The translations under genes were made by a program, and so were the position numbers. The notes beneath the pieces are model-generated. The model was not told where the DNA came from. It saw only the letters and a program-made list of their open reading frames with translations, and made no database searches. Shown one piece after another: positions 18,309 through 26,260 of a stretch of 64,000 bases of DNA (its first letter is position 1; every line of letters starts with the position of its first letter). Origin of the DNA: an uncultured Armatimonadota bacterium (GTDB taxonomy: Bacteria; Armatimonadota; Fimbriimonadia; Fimbriimonadales; Fimbriimonadaceae); the NCBI GenBank assembly GCA_903904815.1, contig CAIVDU010000064.1:1-64000 (forward strand), written 5' to 3'.

Positions 18309-18434
18309 CGCAGAAAAATACCGATATATATACTGGCAGCGGAACGAAAGCTGGACTGGTGGGGAAACTCCCGGAGGCAGGTTCCAAAGATGATTTGCGG
18401 AACCGCCCGCTGCCTGAGCATAGGGAGTAAATAA
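18309..18434 (+). promoter_or_regulatory. Structured 5' leader of flgE, class not recognised
   Basis: The 126 bases before flgE can fold into a closed multi-branch structure. P1 is GGCAGCGG at 18335-18342 with CCGCTGCC at 18407-18414. P3 is GGTTCC at 18380-18385 with GGAACC at 18399-18404. A GC-rich hairpin, GGG at 18361-18363 with CCC at 18370-18372, lies between them. TATACT at about 18328-18333 could be an internal -10 box, and GGGAG follows the structure before the ATG. The motifs of the common c-di-GMP, cobalamin or TPP riboswitches are not present. Confidence 0.5.
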
Positions 18435-19754
18435 ATGATTCAGGCAATGCTTGCCGGCGTCTCGAGTATCGAGGCCCAGCAGACCCAGATGAACGTCATC
18501 GGCAACAACCTCGCGAACATTAACACCACCGCGTTTAAGGGTTCAAGGGTTACTTTTCAAGACTTGATTGAGCAGCAGATCAAGGGCGCCCAGGGCCCGA
18601 GTGCAACCAGCGGTGGAACGAACCCCGAGCAGTACGGCCTCGGTGTTCAGATTGCAGGTACTTCGATCAACAACGCTCAGGGATCGCTCAGCGCGACAAA
18701 TCGTCCGTCGGACATGGCGATTCAGGGCAATGGCTACTTCATGGTCGGCAACGGCTCGGTCGTCTCGTACAGTCGAGACGGAAGCTTCGACCTAGACGCC
18801 AACGGCAACCTGGTTCAGGGAACTACCGGTCAGCGCCTGTTAGGCTGGTCGGCGAACGCGACGGGACAGATCAACACGACGACGCCAATAGGTCCCACGA
18901 GCACGATCAGTATTCCCTTAGGTCAGCTCAACGCGGTTCAGCAAACCAGTTCGATCACTTTCGGTGGCAACCTGGACTCAGACGCGACTCAGGTCGGAAC
19001 GACCGCCGCGACCACCTGGTCGATGCAGAGCACCGTTTATGACTCCCTAGGCGGCGCCCACGATATCACGGTTACCTTCAACAACCCCCAAAGCCCACCG
19101 GCGGCGGCGCCTGTTCCCCCTGCAGGAGCGAATTCTAGTTGGGACTGGTCGGCTACCGAGAACGTCAATGGAGTCGCAACTGCGATTGGTAACTCAGGGA
19201 CAGCCGGAAACTTACCCATCTATTTCGACTCGGCTGGAAATGAGATCTCAGGTCTGGCGTCTGGAACGTTCAACCAGGTCACCCTCCCTGCATCAGGAAG
19301 CGCTCCCGCGTTCAACATCAATCTCGACTACGGCAAGATCGGACAGTTGTCAGCCCAGAGCTCGGTCGCTGCGTCCAACCAGAACGGTTTCCCTCCTGGA
19401 TCTCTCCAGAGCTACTCGATCGGAAACGATGGCACGATCACAGGCCTGTTCACCAACGGCTTGACTCGTCCCCTCGGCCAGGTTGCGATGGCAATCTTCC
19501 CGAACCCGGACGGTCTTCAGCAGTCGGGTAGCGACCTGTATCAGCGCACCAACAACAGCGGTATCCCAGTTATCGGCCAGCCCGCTTCCGGCGGCCGAGG
19601 ATCGATTAGCGCTGGTTACCTAGAACAGTCCAACGTGGACATTAGCACGGAGTTTTCGACCCTAATCATCACCCAACGCGGTTTCGAAGCGAACACGAAG
19701 GTGGTCACCACCGTCGACCAGATGCTTCAACAGCTCATGTCAATGAAGCAGTAA
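18435..19754 (+). CDS. flgE: Flagellar hook protein FlgE
   Basis: This 439-aa protein forms the flexible hook joining the motor to the filament. The N-terminal flagellar rod/hook motif is IEAQQTQMNVIGNNLANINT, followed by TAFKGSRVTFQDL. The centre is Gly, Ser, Thr and Asn rich as in exported hook subunits. The C-terminus ends with the coiled-coil zone containing VDISTEFSTLIITQRGFEAN and VVTTVDQMLQQLMSMK. It is the last gene of the hook operon and has a structured leader and its own GGGAG ribosome-binding site nine bases before the ATG. Confidence 0.96.
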   Translation: MIQAMLAGVSSIEAQQTQMNVIGNNLANINTTAFKGSRVTFQDLIEQQIKGAQGPSATSGGTNPEQYGLGVQIAGTSINNAQGSLSATNRPSDMAIQGNGYFMVGNGSVVSYSRDGSFDLDANGNLVQGTTGQRLLGWSANATGQINTTTPIGPTSTISIPLGQLNAVQQTSSITFGGNLDSDATQVGTTAATTWSMQSTVYDSLGGAHDITVTFNNPQSPPAAAPVPPAGANSSWDWSATENVNGVATAIGNSGTAGNLPIYFDSAGNEISGLASGTFNQVTLPASGSAPAFNINLDYGKIGQLSAQSSVAASNQNGFPPGSLQSYSIGNDGTITGLFTNGLTRPLGQVAMAIFPNPDGLQQSGSDLYQRTNNSGIPVIGQPASGGRGSISAGYLEQSNVDISTEFSTLIITQRGFEANTKVVTTVDQMLQQLMSMKQ

Positions 19755-19781
19755 CCTAAGCCTTAAACCTATGCGGACAGA

Positions 19782-19820
19782 AGGACGGCTCGACCTCTAG
19801 GTCGAGCCGTCCTTCTTTTG
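19782..19820. terminator. Bidirectional terminator, flgE / GNAT
   Basis: AAGGACGGCTCGACC at 19782-19796 pairs perfectly with GGTCGAGCCGTCCTT at 19801-19815 around TCTA, followed by CTTTTG on the plus strand. The right arm contains the last codons of the convergent GNAT gene. Confidence 0.9.
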
Positions 19821-20228
19821 CACCAGCCACTTTTCCAAGACCACCACATCAGAGGCTTTGTATCCCTGTTTGGCATAAAAGTCGATCACCGGCAGATTTG
19901 AGCTCCGAACCATCAGCATCGATTTAGGCATGGACCGAGCCGTTAACCAGGCCTCTGCCGCCTCGACGATCGCGCGACCAAGTCCCTCATCGCGCCGGTT
20001 GGGATCTACCGCAACATAGTACATCCACCCTCGGTGCCCATCGTGACCGACCATCGCACTCGCGACAATCTGCCCTTGGATCTCGGTGACCAGAATCTCG
20101 GACTCCCTGCTTCGAACGGCCCGTTCGATATCATCGTTCGGATCGTTCCAGGGACGGGTCAGGCCACAACTTTCCCACAAGGCGACGACCGACTCTTGAT
20201 CCTTGGACTCGAAACTGCGAATGAGCAT
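19797..20228 (-). CDS. GNAT family N-acetyltransferase (YpeA-like)
   Basis: This 143-aa cytoplasmic enzyme carries the acetyl-CoA binding motif A, VDPNRRDEGLGRAIVEAAE, and the late SNLPVIDFYAKQGYK segment typical of GNAT enzymes. The N-terminal LIRSFESKDQESVVALWESC is close to the YpeA group. The ATG at 20228 gives the family's usual length; a GTG at 20252 would add eight residues. The acceptor substrate is unknown. The 3' end of the gene forms half of the terminator stem shared with flgE. Confidence 0.88.
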   Translation of the reverse strand: MLIRSFESKDQESVVALWESCGLTRPWNDPNDDIERAVRSRESEILVTEIQGQIVASAMVGHDGHRGWMYYVAVDPNRRDEGLGRAIVEAAEAWLTARSMPKSMLMVRSSNLPVIDFYAKQGYKASDVVVLEKWLVQKKDGST

Positions 20229-20331
20229 GGATAGCTCTATACCCAAGCTCACTATGAACCTTCGAACCAGTTAGCCAAGTGCAATCTTGACTTGATAGCA
20301 GAGGGCCCCTATCGCCGCTGGGTGCGGCAGG

Positions 20332-20337
20332 TATCCT
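20332..20337 (+). promoter_or_regulatory. -10-like box before ridA
   Basis: TATCCT is followed by eight bases and the ATG at 20346. There is no Shine-Dalgarno sequence between them. Confidence 0.45.
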
Positions 20338-20345
20338 CCTTCGAA

Positions 20346-20726
20346 ATGTTGCGTGAGACTCTCTCTACCGAATCCGCTCCGGGAGCCATCGGCCCTTACA
20401 GTCAAGCCGTGCACGCGGAAGGGAAGTTCCTGTTCCTTAGCGGCCAAATCCCGTTAACCCCTGCGGGCGAATTGATCCAGGGAGACGTGGCGGCGCAGAC
20501 AGTGCAAGTCCTGAAGAACATCACGGCAGTTTTGGAAGCGGCCGGACTCACGACGGCGAACATTGTGAAGACGACGATCTTCCTCAGTTCTATGGACCAC
20601 TTTGCCGTCGTAAATCAGGTGTACGGAAGCTATTTCAAAGAGAACCCGCCCGCCCGCTCGACGGTGGCGGTGGCCGGTCTTCCAAGAAACGTCGACGTCG
20701 AAATCGAATCGGTAGCGGTGTACTAA
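20346..20726 (+). CDS. ridA: RidA family enamine/imine deaminase
   Basis: RidA hydrolyses reactive 2-aminoacrylate and related imines formed by PLP enzymes. The 126-aa length from the ATG at 20346 is that of the family, and APGAIGPYSQAV at the N-terminus, LFLSGQIPLTPAGEL, and NPPARSTVAVAGLPRNVDVEIE with the conserved Arg and Glu are diagnostic. An upstream in-frame start at 20292 would add 18 residues not seen in the family. The gene lies one base before the next coding region. Confidence 0.95.
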   Translation: MLRETLSTESAPGAIGPYSQAVHAEGKFLFLSGQIPLTPAGELIQGDVAAQTVQVLKNITAVLEAAGLTTANIVKTTIFLSSMDHFAVVNQVYGSYFKENPPARSTVAVAGLPRNVDVEIESVAVY

Positions 20727-20727
20727 A

Positions 20728-21669
20728 TTGAAGAGAGTCGTATCGGTCAGCCTTGGAACCTCGAAGCGCGACAAACGTGACGAGGTCGAGATTTTAGGTG
20801 AGTCGTTCGTTCTCGAACGGATCGGGACCGATGGCGACTTGGAGAAATTCGCCGCCCTTTTTCGAGATCTCGATGGAAAGGTCGACGCTCTCGGTGTGGG
20901 CGGGGCCGACGTCAACGTCGTTCTAGAAGAGAGGAAATACCCTTTTCTTCAAATTGAAAAACTCATCAAAGGCGCGACTAAAACTCCGGTTGTTGACGGT
21001 GGCGGGTTGAAGCATACGCTTGAACGAGTCGCCATCCAGACCCTCCAAGACGAAGGAATTGTCGACTTCAAGGATTCCAAGACGATCCTCGTTTCCGCTG
21101 TAGATCGATTCGGTATGGCTCAGGCCCTGGTCGCCCAAGGCGGATCGGTTGTATTCGGGGATATCCTTTTCGCTTTGGGTCTCCCGATTCCCCTGAGAAC
21201 CTATCGGCAAGTCAAGGGAGTAGGATCGATTGCCCTCCCCATCTTCACTCGTCTTCCGTTCAAGTGGGTCTACCCTACGGGTGAGAAGCAAGAGCAGCGA
21301 TCTCCCAAGTTTGGAAAGTTCTTTGACGAGGCGGATGTGATTTGTGGCGACTGGCACTATATTCGGCGCTACGCTCCCGACAGCATGGTCGGAAAAACGA
21401 TCATCACCCAAACTCTGCGAAAGGCGGATTTGGCATGGCTCAAATCAACGGGTGCTTCCCGAGCGATCACAACGACTCCGGTTATTGGAGGAGAAACTTT
21501 CGCAACGAACGTCATGGAAGGCGTCGTCGTAGCATTGCTTGGGAAGCATCCAGATGAACTGAATCCTCGGGACTATTTGGAAATCCTGGCCAGGCTCGAC
21601 TGGAAACCAAACGTGATCGATCTTACTCAGGTTGAAACCCCGGACTCCGCTGGACAGTTGGTAAATTGA
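20728..21669 (+). CDS. Conserved dehydrogenase-like protein paired with the acyl-ACP reductase homologue
   Basis: This 313-aa cytoplasmic protein begins MKRVVSVSLGTSKRDKRDEV and contains DALGVGGADVNVVLEERKYPF, TPVVDGGGLKHTLER, and a late TTTPVIGGETFATNVMEGVV. Similar proteins are sometimes annotated as quinate 5-dehydrogenase, but no clear NAD-binding GxGxxG loop is visible and I would not accept that function. The TTG start follows ridA by one base, and its TGA overlaps the next ATG by one base (TGATG), so the two gene products are very likely made together and may act in one pathway. Confidence 0.75.
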   Translation: MKRVVSVSLGTSKRDKRDEVEILGESFVLERIGTDGDLEKFAALFRDLDGKVDALGVGGADVNVVLEERKYPFLQIEKLIKGATKTPVVDGGGLKHTLERVAIQTLQDEGIVDFKDSKTILVSAVDRFGMAQALVAQGGSVVFGDILFALGLPIPLRTYRQVKGVGSIALPIFTRLPFKWVYPTGEKQEQRSPKFGKFFDEADVICGDWHYIRRYAPDSMVGKTIITQTLRKADLAWLKSTGASRAITTTPVIGGETFATNVMEGVVVALLGKHPDELNPRDYLEILARLDWKPNVIDLTQVETPDSAGQLVN

Positions 21670-22751
21670 TGACCCGTTTTGCATTCGTAATCCATCCGAT
21701 GGACAAGTTCGACGTGGCTCGGAAATATCCGATCGCGCAGTATCTGCCGGAGGGTGTGGTGGAAGCAGCTCTTCGTCGCAAGCGCCCCTCGGTCATCAGC
21801 AAGATTACGGGCATCGTCTCGCGTACGGGAGAGACGACGGAAGGGTGGTTCATTGGTTGTCCGCTGACTCCTCGCCAGATGGTCGACCGACTTCCAACCG
21901 AAGAGGTCTATCACCGGATCGTCCAGTGTGCCGAGATCGCCGCGAAAGAGGGCGCTCAGCTAATTGGCCTCGGGGCCTTCACGAGTGTGGTTGGTGACGG
22001 CGGGATCACGATTCGCAAGCGGTCTCCCATCGCGGTAACCACCGGAAATAGTTACACGGTTGCCACGGCGATCCAAGGGACCTTGAAGGCGTGTGCGCTG
22101 CTCGACATGGACGTTTCCCAGTCGACGCTCGCGGTCGTTGGCGCAACTGGCTCAATCGGCCGGACTTGCGCGAAGATCTTATCGCAGTCTTTCGGAAGAA
22201 CGCTCTTGATCGGACGTGATTTCGAGAAGACTTCGCTCGTTGCCGCCGAGATTCCGGGCAGCGAGGCCTCTGTCAATCTGCAGGATATCAGTCAAGCCGA
22301 CGCGGTGGTCACCGTTACCTCGGCGGAAAAAGAGGTCATCGTTCCCGAGTTTCTGAAGCCGGGGGCCGTCGTCTGTGATGTCGCCCGTCCGAGAGATGTC
22401 TCTGTTCGGGTTGCCAAGGAACGGAAAGACGTTCTCGTCATCGAAGGCGGGATCATCAAGGTCCCTGGCGATGTCAATTTCAACTTCAATTTTGGCTTTC
22501 CGGGCAACACCGCCTATGCCTGCATGAGCGAAACCATCATGCTGGCGCTAGAGGGGAATCCTGCTCTCTTCGATTTCACGCTCGGCAAGGACGTGAGCGT
22601 GGAGCAGGTAGAGCAAATCTCCGCTTTGGCCGAGAAGCATGGGTTCGACCTCGCCGACTTTCGAGCGTTTGAGGAAGTGGTCGATCAGCAAGCGATTGCC
22701 CGGGCCAGGAAGGCTCGCATCACAAGTCCAACTGTCGCTCGCTCACGCTGA
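21669..22751 (+). CDS. Long-chain acyl-ACP reductase (AAR)-like oxidoreductase
   Basis: This 360-aa protein resembles the cyanobacterial fatty acyl-ACP reductase that makes fatty aldehydes. Shared features are LIGLGAFTSVVG with the residues before the catalytic-Cys region, TTGNSYTVATAI, the NADPH-binding loop VVGATGSIGRTCAK near residue 158, and a C-terminal NTAYACMSETIMLALEG. No aldehyde-deformylating oxygenase is present in the window. General annotations such as shikimate dehydrogenase-like reflect only the Rossmann fold. The ATG overlaps the upstream TGA. Whether the substrate is acyl-ACP is inferred from similarity. Confidence 0.78.
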   Translation: MTRFAFVIHPMDKFDVARKYPIAQYLPEGVVEAALRRKRPSVISKITGIVSRTGETTEGWFIGCPLTPRQMVDRLPTEEVYHRIVQCAEIAAKEGAQLIGLGAFTSVVGDGGITIRKRSPIAVTTGNSYTVATAIQGTLKACALLDMDVSQSTLAVVGATGSIGRTCAKILSQSFGRTLLIGRDFEKTSLVAAEIPGSEASVNLQDISQADAVVTVTSAEKEVIVPEFLKPGAVVCDVARPRDVSVRVAKERKDVLVIEGGIIKVPGDVNFNFNFGFPGNTAYACMSETIMLALEGNPALFDFTLGKDVSVEQVEQISALAEKHGFDLADFRAFEEVVDQQAIARARKARITSPTVARSR

Positions 22752-22864
22752 ACGGCGGCCTGCTTGGTAATTATTGCGATCCCGTGCGGCAATTTAGCCC
22801 TATTTCGCACCAAGCCCTCCAGAATCCTCGTCTTTATACCTATATCTCGAAGAGAAGGATACCA

Positions 22865-22984
22865 ATGATGATTTCTCTACTCTTTATCAGCTACGTAGGT
22901 GTTGCTGTTGCATTTTATGTGGCAGTACCAAGGCTGGCGCCCGTACAAAGCGAAATTGACTCAGACTTCGAATACGTTGCTTAA
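22865..22984 (+). CDS. Small single-span membrane protein
   Basis: This 39-aa ORF begins ATGATG and encodes a hydrophobic helix, ISLLFISYVGVAVAFYVAV, followed by an acidic tail ending SDFEYVA. AGAAGGA lies about four bases before the first ATG, a better ribosome-binding site than most genes here have. It sits between the reductase gene and the convergent lemA. An upstream in-frame extension from 22784 is less likely because it would bypass that site. Its function is unknown, and it could be a chance ORF. Confidence 0.5.
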   Translation: MMISLLFISYVGVAVAFYVAVPRLAPVQSEIDSDFEYVA

Positions 22985-22993
22985 TCAACGCAT

Positions 22994-23545
22994 TTAGAAC
23001 TTAACCTGAACCGCTTGCCGTTCCGCTGGATCCTCAATCAAGAAAAGCTCCTTTGATTTGAATCCACCCGAAGTGGCGACAATCGACGTAGGGAAGGTTT
23101 CAATTCGCGTATTGTAAGCGGTTACCACGTCGTTGTAATACTGGCGCGCAAACGCGACCTTGTTCTCGGTGCTCTTGAGTTCTTCCTGTAGCGACAGCAT
23201 GTTCTGGTTCGCTTTAAGGTCGGGATAGGCTTCTGCTAGGGCAAAGATTCCCCCTAGCGCGGCACTCACTTCGGATTCCGCTGTGGCCCGTTCGTGTACT
23301 GACCCGGCTGCGATCGCCTTGTTTCGGGCAGAGATGACCTTATCCAGCGTCTCCTGCTCGTAGCTCATGTAGCCCTTTACCGTTTCCACGAGATTGGGAA
23401 TCAGGTCATACCTTCTCTTGAGCTGCACATCAATTTGTGCCCATGCGTTCCCCGTCTGACGACGCAGGGTCACTAACCCGTTGTAGATGCTGATCAGGTA
23501 GATCAGCACGGCTATGACAATGATCAATGCGATTACTGGGGCCAT
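22994..23545 (-). CDS. lemA: LemA family protein
   Basis: This 183-aa membrane-anchored protein has one N-terminal helix (residues 3-22), then the coiled LemA domain with IYNGLVTLRRQTGNAWAQID, VQLKRRYDLIPNLVETVKGY, and FARQYYNDVVTAYNTRIE. These are the defining LemA motifs. The domain is mostly helical and is expected on the periplasmic or outer face. LemA proteins often sit next to TPM-domain genes, which are not present here. The function of the family is not settled. Confidence 0.95.
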   Translation of the reverse strand: MAPVIALIIVIAVLIYLISIYNGLVTLRRQTGNAWAQIDVQLKRRYDLIPNLVETVKGYMSYEQETLDKVISARNKAIAAGSVHERATAESEVSAALGGIFALAEAYPDLKANQNMLSLQEELKSTENKVAFARQYYNDVVTAYNTRIETFPTSIVATSGGFKSKELFLIEDPAERQAVQVKF

Positions 23546-23574
23546 GGGCGTGAGGTCTTTTGGTTAGTACGGTT

Positions 23575-23985
23575 CTAGGGCCCGGAAGGTTTCGGGACCC
23601 GGTGAAGGATCACCGGCGGCTTGCCAACGGTGATCAGTTCGATGCTATCGTCGTCTCGAAAAGTGACATGGCAGGAAGGCTTGGCGCTGCCTGGAACTCG
23701 GTCGGTCCGCTGTCCAGCGAGAAGCTCTACGTCAAGTTCCTGGGATTTCGATCCGAAGTCGATGGCGCCCTCTAAGGGAATTGAACCATCGATCAGGGTA
23801 AATCGGGCTTCAGGGGTGACTTCTAGCTTTACTCGCTTTAGAGAAGTCGCGACTGAAGGATCGGTTCCGGGAGCGAAATCGACGTTCCTTTCTGCTGCCC
23901 AATTCCCCGCAAAGGGGTACCGAGGGCCGCATCCGGCCGACGCCAAGAGGCATCCGACGGCTATAATTTGGCGGATGGCCACCAT
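23575..23985 (-). CDS. Hypothetical lipoprotein, divergent from and overlapping purL
   Basis: This 136-aa product has a signal peptide ending in a lipobox, LLASAGC, so Cys19 should be lipidated. The mature part is beta-rich and contains ANWAAERNVDF-like and SCHVTFRDDDSIELITVG segments; no family is recognised. Its ATG at 23985 lies inside the first codons of purL, whose ATG is at 23975 on the other strand. TAGACT ends nine bases before its start, within purL. The lipobox and the position support a real gene. Confidence 0.7.
   Translation of the reverse strand: MVAIRQIIAVGCLLASAGCGPRYPFAGNWAAERNVDFAPGTDPSVATSLKRVKLEVTPEARFTLIDGSIPLEGAIDFGSKSQELDVELLAGQRTDRVPGSAKPSCHVTFRDDDSIELITVGKPPVILHRVPKPSGP
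23962..23967 (+). promoter_or_regulatory. -10 box of purL, leaderless arrangement
   Basis: A perfect TATAAT is followed by seven bases and the purL ATG at 23975. Transcription from this box would start at about the A of the ATG. The box lies inside the coding region of the opposing lipoprotein gene. Confidence 0.65.
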
Positions 23986-26206
23986 CGCTTCGGAAGTCTA
24001 CACGTCGATGGGCCTGAATGCGGAAGAGTTTGCTTTAATTCTCCGCCTTCTGGGTCGCGAACCCTCCTACACGGAGCTTGGCATGTTCGCCGTAATGTGG
24101 AGTGAGCACTGTGGATACAAGTATTCACGCCCTGTGCTCGCCTACTTCGCTCAATATAAAGAAGCCATGGAGGGCGACGGTCTTGAAAACGCCGGCGTCA
24201 TCGACATTGGCGACGGATTGGGAATCACGATGAAAGTCGAGTCCCACAACCACCCCAGCGCGGTTGAGCCCTACCAGGGCGCCGCTACCGGTGTCGGCGG
24301 AATTATCCGCGACATTCTAACGATGGGCGCGCGCCCGATAGCGAACCTGAATTCGCTGCGCTTTGGACCGCTAGAGCATGCTGATGTCTCGACCGCAGTG
24401 ACCGAGCGCAATCGCTATCTTTTTGAGCACATTGTCGCTGGGATTGCCGGATATGGGAATTGCGTCGGCGTTCCCACCGTCGCGGGTGAGGTGGGCTTCC
24501 ATCCCCGCTACAGTGGAAATCCGTTGGTCAATGCGATGTGCGTTGGGCTGTTGAAGCTCAATGAAGTCACCACAGCAGCAGCGTCCGGAATCGGGAATCC
24601 CGTGATCTATCTCGGGTCCGCGACGGGTAAAGACGGTATTCACGGCGCCACGTTTGCCAGCGACGCTCTTGGTGAGGATGCGGATGTCAAGCGACCGAAC
24701 GTCCAGATTGGGGATCCCTTCGCGGAAAAGCTCCTCATCGAAGCGACCTTAGAAGTGCTTCAGACGGGTGCGGTCGTGGCCATTCAAGATATGGGCGCCG
24801 CCGGTCTGACCTGTTCGACCGTCGAAATGGCCAGCAAGGGAAGTGTGGGCATGGTCGTTGACCTGGATCTCGTTCCTATGCGAGAAAACGACATGACTGC
24901 CTACGAGCTCATGCTCAGCGAGAGTCAAGAAAGAATGCTCGCAGTCGCGCATCTTGGGCGCGAGCAGGAAGTTCTGGATGTCTTCCATAAATGGGGCCTC
25001 GCCGCGGAGGTTATTGGCCATGTGACCGCCGATGGCGTGGTCACCGTTTCCCGTTTTGGAAAGGTCGAAGCCAAGATCGACCCTAAGCTTCTGACCGACC
25101 ACTGTCCGGTTTACCATAGCCCTGCTGAAGAACCCGAATACTTTCATCGAGCTCTGGAGTTCGACGCCGAGCCCTATCTCCGGTGTGATGTTCATAGCGC
25201 GCTACTCAATCTCTTGAGTTCGCCCGATATTTCTAGCAAGCGCTGGGTGTTCCAGCAGTTCGATCAACAGGTGCAGACCCAAACCGCGCTGGCATTTGGC
25301 GAGGGTGACGCTGCGGTGGTAGCTCCTAGGGGCACGAAGAAGGGAATCGCGCTCAAGATTGACGGAAACTCACTTCAGACCTACCTACACCCCTATAGAG
25401 GCGGTCAACTTGCCGTCGTCGAAGCCGCTCGCAACGTCGCATGTACGGGTGCTTCGCCACGAGCCGTCACCGACGGTTTGAATTTTGGAAACCCAACGCT
25501 GCCCCACGTGTACTGGCAGTTCAGGGAAGCCGTGAAGGGTATTGCGGATACCGCTGACCAGTTGGGCACGCCTGTCATCAGCGGGAACGTGAGTTTCTAC
25601 AATGAGAGCGAATTGGGTGAGGTTCTGCCGACCCCATTGATTGGCATGGTTGGGGTGTTGGAGGATGCGAACACTCGCTTGAGCTCCGCTCCCAAGTCAC
25701 CATGCTCGCTCGTCCTGCTTGAGGTCGCCGACGTTAGGGTCGAACAGCATGGGCTTGGCGCAAGCGCCTACCTGTCGGTCATTCACAGAGTCGAGAACGG
25801 CTGCCCGGTGGCTCCTAATGTGTCCGGCGAGTCTCATTTGTGCCAACTCTTGGTCGAAGCTGCTGGAGCAGGACTAATTTCGAGTGCTCACGACTCGAGC
25901 GAAGGTGGACTGCTTGTCGCGATTGCGGAAATTGCCCTCAAGGGCGGTGTTAAAGCCGCAATTCAAGCAGGATCGCAAGCTGAACTCTTTGCCGAGATCC
26001 CCGGCCGGGTTGTGGTGGGAACTTCCAACGTGGAACAGATCGTTGAGTTGGCGAGTCGGTATTCGATCAGAGGGTCCCAAATCGGTGAATTCGGTGGTAA
26101 ACCAGGATTAACGATCACGGGCGCCTTCGACGACTCTTGGACGAGTGAAGAACTCCGCGAGGCGTTTGAGGATGCCATTCCTAGCTTAATGAATGAATCG
26201 TTCTGA
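23975..26206 (+). CDS. purL: Phosphoribosylformylglycinamidine synthase subunit PurL
   Basis: PurL converts FGAR to FGAM in purine synthesis, together with PurQ and PurS. The 743-aa length marks the small, three-component type. Motifs include MWSEHCGYKYSRP near residue 40, KVESHNHPSAVEPYQGAATG near residue 87, QDMGAAGLTCSTVEMA near 270, and a C-terminal ISSAHDSSEGGLLVAIAE. The in-frame region upstream of 23975 is antisense to the lipoprotein gene and lacks PurL similarity, so the ATG at 23975 is chosen. A consensus TATAAT sits seven bases upstream and no Shine-Dalgarno is present. PurQ and PurS are not in the window. Confidence 0.96.
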   Translation: MATIASEVYTSMGLNAEEFALILRLLGREPSYTELGMFAVMWSEHCGYKYSRPVLAYFAQYKEAMEGDGLENAGVIDIGDGLGITMKVESHNHPSAVEPYQGAATGVGGIIRDILTMGARPIANLNSLRFGPLEHADVSTAVTERNRYLFEHIVAGIAGYGNCVGVPTVAGEVGFHPRYSGNPLVNAMCVGLLKLNEVTTAAASGIGNPVIYLGSATGKDGIHGATFASDALGEDADVKRPNVQIGDPFAEKLLIEATLEVLQTGAVVAIQDMGAAGLTCSTVEMASKGSVGMVVDLDLVPMRENDMTAYELMLSESQERMLAVAHLGREQEVLDVFHKWGLAAEVIGHVTADGVVTVSRFGKVEAKIDPKLLTDHCPVYHSPAEEPEYFHRALEFDAEPYLRCDVHSALLNLLSSPDISSKRWVFQQFDQQVQTQTALAFGEGDAAVVAPRGTKKGIALKIDGNSLQTYLHPYRGGQLAVVEAARNVACTGASPRAVTDGLNFGNPTLPHVYWQFREAVKGIADTADQLGTPVISGNVSFYNESELGEVLPTPLIGMVGVLEDANTRLSSAPKSPCSLVLLEVADVRVEQHGLGASAYLSVIHRVENGCPVAPNVSGESHLCQLLVEAAGAGLISSAHDSSEGGLLVAIAEIALKGGVKAAIQAGSQAELFAEIPGRVVVGTSNVEQIVELASRYSIRGSQIGEFGGKPGLTITGAFDDSWTSEELREAFEDAIPSLMNESF
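23995..24000 (-). promoter_or_regulatory. -10-like box of the divergent lipoprotein gene
   Basis: On the minus strand TAGACT is followed by nine bases and the ATG at 23985. The box lies within codons 7-9 of purL. Confidence 0.45.
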
Positions 26207-26260
26207 ATTTGAGCTTCCGAATTCCATTTTTGCAAATAGAATTAAGTACTGAGTGCGGTT

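Noticed and set aside
18309-18434. flgE leader as a c-di-GMP class I riboswitch
   Set aside because: The position is suggestive, but the conserved GCAAAGCC-type and tetraloop-receptor sequences are absent.
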